64,000 nt of DNA from Aaosphaeria pasadenensis. Lineage: Eukaryota > Ascomycota > Dothideomycetes > Pleosporales. Position numbers and translations under genes: made by a program. Every line of letters begins with the position of its first letter. The first letter of the stretch is position 1. The stretch covers positions 930,001-994,000 of the forward strand of contig JAKLMB010000006.1 in assembly GCA_022813625.1 (NCBI GenBank). Direction: 5' to 3'. Below the pieces are notes generated by a model. The model worked only from the letters and a program-made list of their open reading frames with translations, was not told the origin of the DNA and did no database searches. Of the stretch, positions 21,425 through 35,100 are shown in pieces.

Positions 21425-23694
21425 ATGGCTACGCCCACTCCGTCCACCAATACGCCGCAAAAGCAGCTCCATGCATTCTCGTCTCCGGCTCCGCGCAGTG
21501 TACCTCCCATGGTAAATTTCGATTCTCCGGCCGCACTCGGGCTTCTGACGGAAGGTGGCGTGGGGATGGGCATAAGCATGAGCGGACTGGGACTGGGAAT
21601 GACTGCGAGCGCATTGGGGCGCGCTGACGAGGAAGAGCGCCGGAGAAGGCTGGAGAGTATAATATCCATGCTTAAGAAAAAGCCTGGGAGGGTCAGTGAG
21701 GAGGGAATCATGAGGCTTTGCAAGCAGGAGAATCTGGAAGTTATGCCGGAAGGGCCTCCACATTCGAGGGTGCTACTTCTTCTCATTGGTGATGAGGCCA
21801 TGTGTGAGGTAAAGATTCCCAATGCGAAGCGCATTGATGGTCCATATACTAATTTCATGCAAAGGTTCCGGTCCGATTTGGCGAAGTGGTCGTGGAGGAA
21901 GTGAAGCTCGCCGTGAACAGTGATCGTCACAATTACTCGGAAACAGGATCGACTGTGCTTAGGAATAGCTTGCGACCTTTACCAGGAACTACAAAGATAA
22001 ACCTGACGTTGGATCGATTCTCCAATAATCTGGAGAAACTACTTCGCATGGATAAGCTCAGTGCCCCCGAACAGGGTGGTGTCAGTTGTTATCAAGCCAT
22101 ATTTGGTGTATACGAGAGTCTTAAGAAGCTCTTCGAGCATGAAAAGAAGATGGCACTAACCCTGCTCGATGCGAACTCGTCCCATGCAAGTCATCAAGCT
22201 GAAAGGGAAGTGCTGTGCAAGAAGAGTGGTCGACCGCGAATCAATGCTGGTACTTGCCTGGGCGTGTCACTCGAATACTGGATGGATCGTAGGCACATCA
22301 TTCCTCCGCCCGGCCAACAAGCGTCAAGCTCGCCCAAAGGGAAGGATGCAATGGACATCGATTCCGAGAGGGCACAAGCATATCCCGAGGACCAGAACCC
22401 TGAAACAAACAAAATCTATTCATTGACTATTGAATGTGAATCTTCTCCTTCGTCCATGTACTCGCCGATCCGCATTTCAGATGCATGGATTTCCGACGCG
22501 ATAGAAAAGGCACCAGGCACTTCCGACACAGACATCAACAACCTTCTCCTAAACCAACCCACACTCGACTGGCTTGAACCTCCTCCTACATATCTCCCAC
22601 CCCCAGAGTCGGGGGACGATCACGATGCCATGAACATTGACGCGGCGCCAGGCCGTCTCCCCAACATCCGCTTCGTCGCCAAATTTTACCCTCCATTGAC
22701 CGTTCCTTTGTCCGTCTATGTCAGCATGCTTCAATCCGTAGGCCTAGAAGTGCCCCACGCAGATATCCGCGCCACCACATATGTTGGCCTCGTGCTCCGT
22801 CCGGGCGACCCAGATCCAGGCCTCACAGGTACTGCCGGCGAGACGACGCAAGAGATCAAGTCAACCCGAACGGTTCTCACGTTCGACGATTCAGGTGCGG
22901 AAAAGCATACCACTCACACGAACTCTCTCTACGTGCCCAAGATAGAATACTCCCGCACCATTGACGCTTTACCGTTCCAACATCCACGCCAACTAATCGA
23001 GATCCTACCGATACTACGACAATACGCATTCACCACCTCACTCCTTCAGAACACTTTCGGTGCCAACGACACCAAGGAGGGTAAACATCCCTCCAAATCC
23101 GCCTTGGGGGCACCTCTTTCACTACCACAAACCCCGCAGGCTCAACCCTCCCATCCTGAAACTCCAGTCGACATCACCCTTTCCTACTCCCCACCTGCCC
23201 CACGACTCCGCCTCGATGTCCCTCACCCTCTATCCACCCTCCCATCACCATCATCCCTATCCACAAGCACATCCCAAACCCAACGAGACCAAATGAACCC
23301 CCTCTCACTCTCTAACCTCGACCTCAACGCCTCGCCAGACGCCCTCCTAGAAGCTCTCCTCAACCCGCAGATCCCCACCACCAGCACAACCTCGACCGCA
23401 GGCCCTCAAACCCACTACTCCGCCCTCGGCGTGACACTCGACGTCCTCGCGAACGCCGAACTCTCCATCACGGAACAAAACGTCATCACTTCCTCCTCCT
23501 CGTCCACAAACTCCAAGAGCGGTGCGGCAAAGGCTGATAAGGACAGCGAGGCGGCAAACATGGGTTTGGACACAGGGCACGGCGTCGACGTTAACAAGGT
23601 CAAGAGGGTCGCCAGGGCGTTGGACGTCTGTGGCGACATTGGCATTTGGGCGGAGTGGGTGAGGAGGGAGGCTGGGAGGTCCGCTGCGTCGTAG
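21425..23694 (+). CDS. MED1: Mediator complex subunit 1
   Basis: Two exons (21425-21808, 21865-23694; 56-nt intron) encode 737 residues matching fungal Mediator Med1 (PF10744). Exon 1 holds a Met/Gly-rich head, then ERRRRLESIISMLKKKPGRVSEEGI, a helix-turn-helix-like segment. The family core continues after the splice with FGEVVVEEVKLAV and FSNNLEKLLRMDKLSAPEQGGVSCYQAIFGVYESLKKL. The C-terminal quarter is Ser/Thr/Pro-rich and disordered, with a last helical segment (KRVARALDVCGDIGIWAEWVRREA). Med1 sits in the Mediator middle module, linking activators to RNA polymerase II in the nucleus. The acceptor at 21864 was chosen because it restores the frame. Confidence 0.88.
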
Positions 23695-24549
23695 TGTGGG
23701 GGGAGTGTTGAACATGACTGGGATTGGAAAGGCGTTGGCCTTTTGGAGAATTTACTTGGCTTAGATAATGTGTGTGGCCATTGAGTTGGATGGATGGCTG
23801 GATGAACGAAGAACAATATCCCGGTATTGGAAGGAGAGAGAGTATAGAGAAATGCATTTGGAGTGAAGCATCTCCATAATCTATAGAATAGCGGTTAACA
23901 ACACATGCGATATAGCAACTGTGAAACGAAATATCATACTCTGTCAGATGGGCCTATCCGCGACATACATTTTTATGGTGAAGTCGATAAGGCAAGTGAA
24001 CCTGATCACACATTATTAGTGCCCTCGGCCAGAGACCCAGCGCCCAGGATGTATCCAATAGATGTCAAGAGCACAATCACAAGGTAGTACAGCGCAACGA
24101 TGCTAGAATGATTGATGTGTAAATGTTATTTGCATACTCGAAGCTGCTGTCCATATACTTTGCAAAGCCGCTCGCAAATGTTCAACTATGTTTGCATTTC
24201 GGAGAAGGGAGGGGCAGAACATGCTGTAGAAAATGAGAAAGCGTAGATGCGCTTGTCATGATGATGATGTCCTCGAAATCCTTGGACGGTAAGAGATATT
24301 TAATCTAAAAGGCGACACTGGGGCCAGGCAGTCTGGCAAATAAGCTCGCATGTTTATGAAATTTGAACAGAACAAGAATTCACAATGGGTGTAAATCATT
24401 CACAAATGAACTATAACGCTTAGGTCCAGTAGAAAGCAGTTAAAAAGGGAATCAAGTGAGAAAATAAAATCCGTTTCCAAGTCCAAAGTCATCCGAAGCC
24501 GTAAATGTGGGATTAAAGGTGAATAAACAAGAAGAAGTAGAAGGTACTA
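23695..24549. other. convergent intergenic spacer
   Basis: The 3' flanks of MED1 (plus) and the large histone-fold-like gene (minus). Nothing else recognised. Confidence 0.5.
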
Positions 24550-27500
24550 TCATGGCATGTCTGGGTAGGTCTTCTTGCGCCAGAACTTGGCGTTGATGCT
24601 GCGCTTATTCTCCTCCTTGCGTACAGTAGCCCCTGGGGCAGGCGCTGGCGGCTCTGGAGGGCCAGAGTTGCGTAGAAAGTCGGCAAGATCGTTTGTCGAT
24701 GAGCGGCCACCTGAGGATCGAGGATCACGGGCACTAGCAACTCGGGCTTGAAGCTTGGGTCCTCGTGCGCGAGGAGCATCTGACGTGATGGAAGCAGATA
24801 TTTGCGCCGAGTGCCCAGATGTCCTGACTGACGGATTGATTCCGACACCGTTCCTCACTGGCGCGCCAGATGCGCTGCCAGAAAGAGACGTATTGGAGCC
24901 ACCTGCAGCGCGAGCTCTTGCAGCAGCCAAAGCAGCACCACTTAGCTGCAAGGGCTGAGGATCGGCGCTTTTGGGTGGCTCCATGGAGTTCAAAAAGTCC
25001 ATCAAACTTTCTTCTTTCCGTTGCCCAGAGGCTGGCAAAGCGGTCAGCAAATCGTCATCTTCGTCGTCTGAGAGATCAATGGCGTAGGGATCCTTGATCC
25101 GGCGACGCGTACGCTGGATCTGTGGTTCGGGATTTGACATGTTGCCTGTCAACTTCTGGGGAGTGTTGGAATAGGCGGGTTGGACAACACTGGGTGCTGG
25201 TAAAAGACCGGTTCTCGAATTCGACGTTTGGGCCGAATGCTTAGAATTAGTAGAAACCTGAGAGCCATACGCCGATTCAATGTTTCCACCATCATCAAGC
25301 ATACGATCGAACTGGTCCGAGTCGACAGTCGTTCGGAAAGGCGCAACTGATCGGGGAATTCGAGGCTGTCCGTTGTTTGCCCCAGGTGGTCCTTGGCGGA
25401 TGAAATCAATTAGATCGTCATTGCCACTACGCTGACCAGCGGGGCTACGAGGCTCCATATGAACACGGGGACGCGCAGATGGCCCTTCTCCAGAGCCGTT
25501 CGATTGTGAACTCGAGGTTTGCCTGATGGAGAGTTTTCGGCCAAGCCCGGAAATCGCTGTCGAAGATGCGTTTGGTGATTTGGCAGAACCACTGGGTGGC
25601 GTGCTGCCATCAGTAAGACTGACGAACGGTTGCACTGGTCGCTCTTCGCCTGCAGCAGGACCAGTAGAGCGGATGAAATCAGCAAAATCGCGCATTGATT
25701 CGGATTGAATGCGTGGCTCTCTAGCCATGGGCTTGAGACCCAACTTCTTGACCGGTGTGGGCTGGCTGGACGTTGACTTGTTACGAGAGGCGGTGCGTGA
25801 TGGAATAGGTCGCGACCCAAATTGATTTTCCGGATCCGCATTCACACGGGGATATACAGTGACTGTAGAGGTAGAGGGACGGGCTTCGACTTTTCGAACT
25901 GCTGAAGTCTCCTAAATGCGTTAGTCTACAATTTCGCCAAACAAGCGGATAATCACTTACTTCCATGTCGCGCATGCTCTGGGGAGTGAGAGTGAACTTG
26001 ACAGTTTCATCTCCCTTCACCAAAGAGTCGAAATCCCGCTGCACATCATCCTCCGACCTTCGACCACTCACTGCACGTGGTCGACCAAAGCTCGATTCTG
26101 AATCATGGCCGATGTGAAGAATTGAAGTAGAAGCGGATTTGGAAGATGAAGATGATACCCGCTGGAGTGATGACTTTTCCACGTTGGCAGGTCCCCCAGT
26201 GTGCGCCCGTGGTGAGCCCTCTTGAGAGTTTCGCACCACTGGCTTTTCAAGCTGTGCGGCGGGCGACTCACGTACATTCGAGGCTGGACCAGACTTTGGA
26301 CTGCCACGGGAGGGACTGGCTCGCTGCATGTCGGGGTACTGCTTTCTGGGCTTTGCGTGTTCGGGAGAAGCATTCGTCCAAGTCTCTGTTTCGTCCAAGG
26401 ATGACAAAGTAGGAATGCGAGCCTTGGGTGGTGTCATCTCCCTACGAGGAATGTTTCTTTCAGGATATACTGGCTTACGCTCCACAGACTTATCAGGCAT
26501 CGAAACACGCTCAGGGCTGGGAGTTTGACGGGTCGCAGCGGCGATTGGTACAGCATGGCGAGGAGTAAGTTCGACGAAGCCTTGGTGGTCGGCTTCTTTC
26601 TGCTTGCCATGAGCTACATCCGACTCTTGGGTCACCGGTTCGTTGGGCGATGGTGTTGCACGAATGGGAACGTTGGATGTGTGAGCAACTCCGATTGCAT
26701 CTGGGCCATCCAAGTCATCATCCGGATCATCAAGATATGATCCCGGCTCCCGCGGTGGGCTTGGGGTGGACTTCCTGGAGCTGCGCATAGAGTAGGTACG
26801 GACAAGCCCTGGCGTCCCAGGCTTCTCGATCGACATTCGCTTAGACTGTAAGACTTGAGGCTCTGCCTCGTATGCATTATTGATGGCAGCGTCCGCCGTC
26901 TGACCCTGGCGCTCGAATGTTGGAGCTGCAGGGCTGATTGGACTCATACCGAAACCCATGCCCGTGGAAGCTGCGAACGCGACCATATCTGCGTCAGGTT
27001 CATATACACTTTCCCTATGATGCATGCCTTCCTGGCGCTCATCTGCAATGTATGACTCGTCGTCTTCGTAATGGCGTTCCATGGGAGTGACAAAATCCAT
27101 TTCAGTATCGGTAAGTCCTGCTGACTGGGCCTCATCCTCATTGTTTTCGTTCACCTCTGCTCCACCATAGGCTTCGGCATCGTCATCCTCCTCAGCTTGG
27201 ACATGGGCCGGGATAGTGAAAGGGGCGGCCTCGGGTGGAGGCATAGAGATGGGTCTCTCTTTCTTCAATTTGCCTCTAAACTCCTCGGCAGGGGCAAGCA
27301 TGATGTAGCTAGTAGGTCGCAGGCGTCGTGGGACCGGAGTCTGGGTTCCACTGGCCGTCTCATCCTCATTATCGAATTGGCGAGCGAGTCCAGGAACCTC
27401 GATTTCGTTCACGTCATTGTCTCCAATGGGGAGCGGGATGTTGGCCGCAATCTCTGTTTCAGTGGGCTTGTGTTCAGGGACCTCTTGAACATTCTCAGCA

Positions 27501-28501
27501 GCAATGATGGAGCTGTCCATTGTTTCGCGACTGAACTGGCGTCGGTGAAGGCTGGTAAAGCTGGCAGAAGAACGGGGTCCTCTCGGCGACAAAGGCGTCA
27601 CAGGGGACCGCACGCGCTTTCTCCAGGTTCTCCAGAGTCTCCCGAGAGCAGAATTGAGGGCGATCTTCTCCACATCAAATTCCTCGACGACTACACGCTC
27701 CAATTGGGGCTCCTCACCCTCGTCAGATTGCTGTGCCAACTTTTTGAGTTTTGCGGCCATTCGGGCAAAAGCTGCGGAGCCTGAGATCAAAAGGGTCTGC
27801 TCAGCAACGTACTCAATGACTGAAGTCAAGAAGATTGCAGAAGCCCACGATACAAGACCGGCCTCGTCGTCCTCATCAACAGCCATGCTGAGTCCACGCT
27901 CTTGTTGCACATAGCGCTCCTCATCTTCGTCCTCTAATTCGCCCAGACGAGTATATACCATAATCCGTAGGCGCGTCCGTTTCCAGACCTTCTCAACATC
28001 CCACTTGTATGTGCCCTGACTTTCTTTATCGGGGAACTCCTCTTCGTCTCCCGCCAAAAGCCCCTGTAACTCCTCATCAGCTGTAGCCATTGCCTCTCGG
28101 GCAAGTCGTGGTTTGAGCACATCGGTTATGGCAGGACGAATGGCGGTCAGCGAAGGGGAGCGGGCGCTGGCTAAGAATGCGAAGAGGAGGTGGTCGAGGA
28201 AGGCGTTCAGCAAGCTCAGGGCTTGCTCGGAGAAGAGGGCATTTGGCGACTGCGATGACGGATCGGCTTCATCGTCCGAGTTGAGGTCTTCGCGCACCTG
28301 GTTGGCATTGTGATGGTCGGTAATTGTCTGCGAGGCGACCGAGGCAGCAATGTAAGCAGGCGCAGGTCGAATGGTGGTGGGCATCTGGAAGGTGACGGAT
28401 CCCGCGACGGAAGGCGCTCGTTCGCTGCTAAAACTTGGAGCTCTGCTAGAGCGGGGAGAGGAGATGTCGCCAGCATCTGACCGCGTCTTTCGGTGCATCA
28501 T
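24550..28501 (-). CDS. large protein with histone-fold-like region and repeated DF[I/L] motifs
   Basis: Two exons (28501-25961, 25911-24550; 49-nt intron) encode 1300 residues. After a Ser-rich head, two helical segments stand out: EQALSLLNAFLDHLLFAFLASA (about 92-113) and, after an acidic insert, SWASAIFLTSVIEYVAEQTLL (about 221-241). The second resembles the long helix of histone H2A (AAVLEYLTAEIL), suggesting a histone-fold domain, possibly split by an insert. The rest is long, charged and disordered. The C-terminal part repeats a short motif four times: DFADFIRSTGP (about 922), DLIDFIRQGPP (1013), SLMDFLNSMEPP (1150) and DLADFLRNSGPP (1255). The tail is basic (KFWRKKTYPDMP). The protein is probably nuclear, but I cannot name it. 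Confidence 0.72.
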
Positions 28502-30240
28502 GGCAGGCAGATGAGAAATGGGCAGCTTTCGCAGCGCGCCCAGAGTTTATTTGCTGACGATGCGAATCAGATTGCGCGGTGAGATGTGCTGCGTTCCGGC
28601 GTAGCAATGCGTCCAGGGTTGGGGGTAATCGCACGGCGATGCTATTCGTGCGCCCTGCAGCAACACAATGCACGACAATAGATATACCTATTGTTTAGAT
28701 GAAGGAGAGGGGAAATAGAGAGGCTTGAATCAGGAAGGGAATGGAAATGAAAAAAAAGAACGTTGGTGGAGGGTTGCAATGCACAATGACAAGCAAGACT
28801 TCAATGGCCCATACCGATGATGGCAATGCGAGATGATGATGATGGAACAGGCAGGCGAAGGATCGTAGGGCAAAGGAGGTCGGTGAGAGAAAGAAAGGAG
28901 TCAAAGATTGATTGGCGACGATGGGGTGAGAAGGTGAGACGTGAGCCTGAACAGGAGGTCAGGATTCGAAGGCTCGGGGTTAGAGAATGGGCGCAACGGC
29001 TTTGTGATCCTTGAGGCGATCTGCGTGTTCCCCGAGGCGCCGTTCGCTTCGACCAGTCGTTCACAGTATACGGCGAATATCAATCGCCTGTTAAGGAAAC
29101 GAGTGAGGGTATTGAATGTAGATCCAACAGAAATAAAAAATGGTCGGCGTGAATACGCAATGATGCAGCGATGCAGCAAAAGCGCAATGGAAAAAAGTGT
29201 ACTGGACCTGGTGGGGAGAGTAGTTGGAAGAAAAAAAGGAGCTGTCAACTTTCATTCGTATCGCGGGAACGACCTCTACTCATGTCTAGTACGACCAGGA
29301 ACAGGTACACACAGGTACAAGTACTATACATGGGATGATAGCGTACCCAGCACGCACCGTACGACAAGACTGGGGCACAGGTGCACGACTGCCAACATGT
29401 CTAATGAAGATGCAGGTCAGAGTTACAGCTCTATTGTCTAGTGGCCGCGTTCGGGTGTTTTCTAGCATGCCCATCCCAGACCTGCTTGACAATGGTGACG
29501 AGTAACAACGCAGTATCCAGTACAATTTTCATGGTATTTCTTTGAACGAGAACTCAACCTTGGATTGGATCTCCCTGATTCACGGGGGGAGATGTCCGTC
29601 GTCCACGCCATCCAGCCTCCTGTCTTTGGACGATATGGCTACTTGACTCAAACAGCAGTCTACATCTGCTAGCGTCCGCGGCGGGAGACCTTGCAATCTT
29701 TGCACCTTGTACACAGGAGGGAGTACATACTGCACTGGGCTGTGAGGCTAGGATGATCAGCGTCACACAGAACATGAAAACTGCCTCTCCGATGCTGCCT
29801 CGAGCGAGCGATATGGCACGAGCTGCGGTTGCACGTTGCATGTTGCTCGTCCAGGGACAGCGGTATTGCGCATTATCGTGGTTGCAACATGGCACTCTTG
29901 CGCTGAAGGGACCAAGAGAGAAGAGCCAGATATCTATCCTATATTGGTCTTCGTATCCTTGGCTTTGGCTCTGGAGTACGGTACAGTAGGTAAAGCGTGC
30001 AGTTTAGCTGCTATTCCACTTTCCGTTGTATGTCCTATTGCTCCATGTCTTGCCTCTGACTCGCGATATTGGGACGGACTGGAAATCTCCTGAAAATAGC
30101 CCCGAATTAACGACCGGCGGACGGGTCCAGCGATCAATAGTTATCGATCGCCACGTGTTGACCCATCCTGTGCCGCACTTGGGGTGGATGTCACTTCAGA
30201 CCCGAGATGCAACGGCCACACGTGTATAACGTAGAGAGTA
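28502..30240. other. promoter and intergenic region of the large gene
   Basis: No convincing gene. The first 700 bp hold purine-rich sequence on the plus strand, i.e. C/T-rich on the transcribed side, typical of a fungal leader. Minus-strand frames at 28901-29248 and 29554-29895 lack proper starts or family features. Confidence 0.45.
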
Positions 30241-31870
30241 CAAAGTACGGAGTGACGTGCTGTGCTGTACTGTGCTGTGTGGATGTGTTACAATGATACG
30301 ACTGCTACAGCTACAGCCACAGCTACAGCATTCTGGGAATGATTGACCGCCAACAATGAGCGAATAGGCCAAGGTGTATCTCTTTGATTATTTGGGCCGG
30401 TAGAGACAGGCACAAGAGTCAGGGCTAACCAGTGTTGGTAAAAGCACATCTCTACGCTTATTGAACTTTTACAATAGCAACATGACCCTTCTTTTAGCTC
30501 TTGTCCTATTATATTCATTGGTTCCTTTCCCAGAGTCTATCAAGCAAGAACTCTACCAGTAGAAGGATAGTACAGATCTCAAAGACGATGCCACGAGCTG
30601 CTACGGCACCTCAATGATGTCCTCCAGGGCAGGTGGAAATACTCTCCTGGGACATTTCAATGCAACGACACAGCAGGTGCCACGAGTGACTAGAATAATG
30701 AATAGTGTGGATAATGAGCCACGTACGAAATCTTATCGATAACGGATGACCCCTTTTCCTATTGCCGACACTATACCCTATCGGCTGTCGCTAAAGATTA
30801 GACCCGACCTTCCGAGTTAGACGAAACCCTCATTAACTGTATGTATGCTGTCGAATACTCCGTACATCTTCCATCAATATCAATCTCAGTATCAATACAA
30901 GTACCTAAAGTAGTTGCTGCACTCTCGTAGAGATCACTCCTGTCGCTAATACAATAACAAGTTACCAATCATTCTACCCAGGAGCAACTACAACATGTTA
31001 ACACACATCATCCAACCTCAGAAGCGCTTCAGAAACAAAACCATCTGCTGATCAAGTATCCTGCTGCCTAACAACCTGCGCTGCATTGAGCATATACTCG
31101 ATACCTCATAATCGTGATCGAAACTTGGGAGAATTGGCGCTGTAATTATCAATACCTCCAACATTGGCTATACAGGCACTTAGCATCATGTAGAATGCCC
31201 GAAGCAGATTGTTATTAATTCCGTACTCGATCTGATTCTCAACATTCGTTGCAATTTGTACAATAAATCAAGATTAATTCCAGAAAGAATGTAAACAAAA
31301 ATACACGATGGTAAAATAATGAGGAAGACTGGACTTATCAGATCTACCAGTTCCATGTTGCGAGGTTGATTTTACATAAAACTTGACACTATCCTTCCTG
31401 TTACGGTCTAGCTCCAACCATTCTCCGCATCACGCGCGCTTGCTCTATTGCTCAAACTTCACAACCTCAAGTCTTCTGGTTTCAATATGTATGTCCATGA
31501 ATTCTGACTTATTTTAGTGACAGTTCAATCGTCGCTTGTTGATTGTATAGGAATGTACCGGCTTTAGCATGGGATCCTTCATCCGAGTCCAAGAGCCTGA
31601 CTGTCTGGGACCAAGCGAAGTATTGTCAGACGAAAGATCCCAAGGTAGCGATATCTTCACGATCATGCAGAATCTGAGACCTGGAAAACATCTTTGTCAG
31701 GAAGATCCACAATCGTAACTATGGTCATGACCGGTAATGAGTTACATATCGGCACACATTGACGGATCGTAGCAGGATGGGTTCCTTCATCAAAGGAGAC
31801 AGTAGGCATTAACCCCGTCCCGTTTGGCCCTTCGATTTACCAAGCCTATCCATATGATCCGTCAGCTCCA
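30241..31870. other. AT-richer gene-free region
   Basis: No open frame worth calling; by eye this is AT-richer than its surroundings from about 30,540 to 31,500. It opens with TGCTGTGCTGTACTGTGC and GCTACAGCTACAGCC-type simple repeats (30,255-30,330) and has TACGGAGT/TACTCCGTAC words at 30,246 and 30,856. Confidence 0.45.
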
Positions 31871-34800
31871 TCACCGTGGCCTTGTTGTTGGAGTGGATGT
31901 ATGGTGTAGTCCTTTTGCAACTCGAAGATAAGTTGTACCATCCGGTTACGCCTTTGACGGGATCCCAACGTCTTCCCTCACCGATCCGACGAATCCTACG
32001 TCCAATATGTCATACATATGCGAATAAGGTTGTTAGCCCGACCTATTCGACATTCTCGACTTGTTGGAGGCCGGAATACGGAGAAATAGACAGTTGTCGG
32101 GCGACGGCAAGGAACTACCGCCATCGATATGAATCTTTACTGTTGTGTTTGCGACTGGCTACACAAGGTATCGACTCCCTTCGCATGCTGCGATACAGGA
32201 CCTCGGTGCCATTCTAGAAGTAATCTGTGTCATTGTTAGAAAGTCTTGGCATTGACGATGCAACTTTCTGTTCTGAAATTCAATGCTAGATGATTGGACC
32301 ATCTACTTTGGAAGACGCAATAGCTTCGCCGATTCGGGAACTTACACGAGAACGACGGCTCGAACCTGGACGAGCTCACTTTGAAAGACTTCTGGTGTTC
32401 AGGTATGTGATGATGCTGACCTATGCGGAAGGCATAGTCTGCCTTCACGACCATGTCTTCCCCGGATCTTCCGCTACTTCTTTCCACACCAAGCCAGCAA
32501 TTCTCAGAACGCAACAACGTTACTTCCTCGGCAGCGTTGTTGACCTCGTTCATTTGTGTGTATCATTGCTTTACACAAAGCTGGTCACATAGATTCTCAG
32601 ACATTTCATCTCCTTACTCACACATCCTATTGCCGACACCTCCAGCGAAACACTCAGCACTCTACCTACTTTACGCCGCCGTCAGCGCAACCCGCCATTC
32701 TTAATTGGCACTCTTGCTATTCGGCGGCGATTTACCATGGAAGAGCAAAAGAAATTCTATCGCTGTGTCACTTCAAGGACGGAAATTCCATGGCGAGTGT
32801 TTGTGTTGTGGTCGTAGTCAGACCCGACCTACACTTCACTTGGCCCGGCGGAAGCGAGTCTCGTTGAGTCCCTATTGAAGTAACCTACGACTGAGAAGAG
32901 ATGCACCAAGATAGAGCTACGACATACACGAACCACGAAGAAGGCACACAAGAGTGTGTCAGGGAAACATGCCAAGATGCTGGTCAAGCAGTGCCTGGGT
33001 GCACGTTCTCCGGAGTCGGGACGCCCCAAGCGCCCACAGCAGAGGATGACCGAATACGCAGTGGATGCAGGTACAGAAACGAGTACCTAAAAGTGAGCAG
33101 GGGAGTGTGATCTGGATACGACCGCTGGGAATATTTCCAGATCAGATTACAAACCGCATAAGGGGTGATCCGTTTGGAAAAGGGTACAGTAGGGAATTTC
33201 CGGGAGGATCGAGCCCACTCTCCTGATGGCTCCGAAGGCGCTCTACCCCAGATTTTCCAGAGCACTGGCACTTCATATCTGTCGACAGTGCTGCTCTCTA
33301 GCTCCCGGATGGCCGGCGTTCCCCTGACGGTTCCCACAGCCCTGCTCAGACGAACACCTGCTTTTGCCACGCGTGGGCGTTATCAACGTTGGAGGGCAAC
33401 GGGGCTCTAGAGCTGATGGGAGGGACCAAGTTCACTGGTCTCAGCCTCCCATTGTTGCTGCCAATTGCAACGAAGATGCCGTCATTTCCAAAGGAACTAG
33501 GGGTGAACAATGCGAACCGTCATCTACCCGCTGGAGCAAGGCTTGGTGATTACACAGAGATGAAGGGTCGATCCTGGGGAAATAAGCATAATTCAACGAC
33601 CGCTGAACACCCAGTTCTGATGACTATCAGATCGGCGCTTCAACGATGAGAGAATGTCGATTTTGAGAACAACAAACTTGCGGCGGGTATGTGGACTGAT
33701 ATTTTGAACAGGCCGAACCGAACGTACGATACGGAACACATTGAACGAACAGACAGAGGTATATCTGATGGACAACCACATGCCATTCCCACGATAGTAC
33801 CCACGCTGGCGGAGCATGACATATGGCTCCATTCCGAATACGGTAACAGCGCCACGCCAGAGATAGACTGACCTTGCATGCAGCAGCAGCGACAATAACA
33901 ACAACATCAGCGGCAACGACATGTTCTCCGGCAAAGAAAAGAAAATAACAGCCTCCTGATCGATAATTTCTTCTTCACTAGATAGAATGACACCCTCTTC
34001 AATTGAAAACTCTGCATCATTCTGCCCGCCCATCGATTCCACTCCACAATGTCCACATGGACTTTCCCCAACAAAGCCCTTATCAGTTGCATGATGGGGA
34101 CGTTGCCGCGGGGCCGGGCATTACGTTTTGCCATCACTCACAGCGAGCCAATGGCGGCCGTTGAAGTCGTTATCAGCTTGGCGCGAGGATCTGCGGTACG
34201 CTATCGTTTGTGTGGTGCGCCGCCGCACCGCCGCACTTATGTCCACCCTGGTCCACCCATCTGCCCACCCATGTCTCGCCTTTTGCTTGCGGGGGATGCA
34301 GGGAACAGAGCCGAGAACATTTGGGGAGACCTCTTCCCTGTCTTGCCCGACATCGCAGCCGCATATGCCTGTTTAGTTGAGGCTTTTTATTTCTTGTTGT
34401 GTCCAGGAACTCACGATGGTGATCAATGTGAATCAAACCAACGAGCGAGCGAACAACGGCGCCGGGAATTGACATTATTCACATCGTGGGGTCACAATTA
34501 TTGATTGTCTGATTGCTCGATTGCTCGACTATTACTCCGTACACCAGACAAGAAAGGGTAAAGAAAAGGGACATGTTGCGGAAATAGTTATTCCATGAAG
34601 TCAGGCAGATCGGCCACTCCATCATTGGTTGTAACAGACAAGCAAGCAGACGGAACTATTGATGCGAACAGGAGGGACTCTCTGCTCTGGCCTTCGTTTG
34701 GTGTTCCCTCAAGAAATAGTCAAACAATTCAGCAACATCGTCCCTCCGCTGCAGCAGTTAATCTATTGAAAGTGGGAGCAGTTCCAGAAGCACCTCCCAC

Positions 34801-35100
34801 TATCTACTGTCCAACAAACAGCAAACGTCCTTCGACAAGAACGGGGATCCAGAATAGCCGTGGAACAATTCCAAACCGAACAGATAGGAACACATTTCCC
34901 AGTCAAGGCGATGTAAAGAATGCTCGTGTGAGGTGAGTGAGCCGTTCAGCCCCACGCCACGCTTAGGCAGACAGGGGGGTGGTCAGCCATGAAACTCCAG
35001 ACTTTTCCTGATCGTACCGTTGGGTATGAGCAACTATCGGAACCGACGCGGGAAGCGTCGAATCAATCCGAATTGAATACAGTTACGCGAAATGAAACGC
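31871..35100. other. gene-poor region with only chance-length frames
   Basis: Frames of 100-150 codons occur: plus 31897-32217, minus 32236-32553, minus 33593-34033 and plus 34049-34504. Their products lack recognisable domains, and their lengths are within what chance would give in 64 kb. The minus frame starting at ATG 32553 (MNEVNNAAEEVTLLRSE) looks the most protein-like. A TACTCCGTAC word lies at 34533-34542. Confidence 0.4.

Noticed and set aside
32236..32553. A minus-strand frame from an ATG with a protein-like N-terminus
   Set aside because: It is only 105 codons, with no recognisable domain and no clear following exon. It is kept only as a note in the region entry.
33593..34504. Two divergent frames of about 150 codons (minus 33593-34033, plus 34049-34504), one with a hydrophobic stretch
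   Set aside because: Their length is within chance expectation for 64 kb, no family features are seen, and no splice partners exist. I left them out of the gene list.
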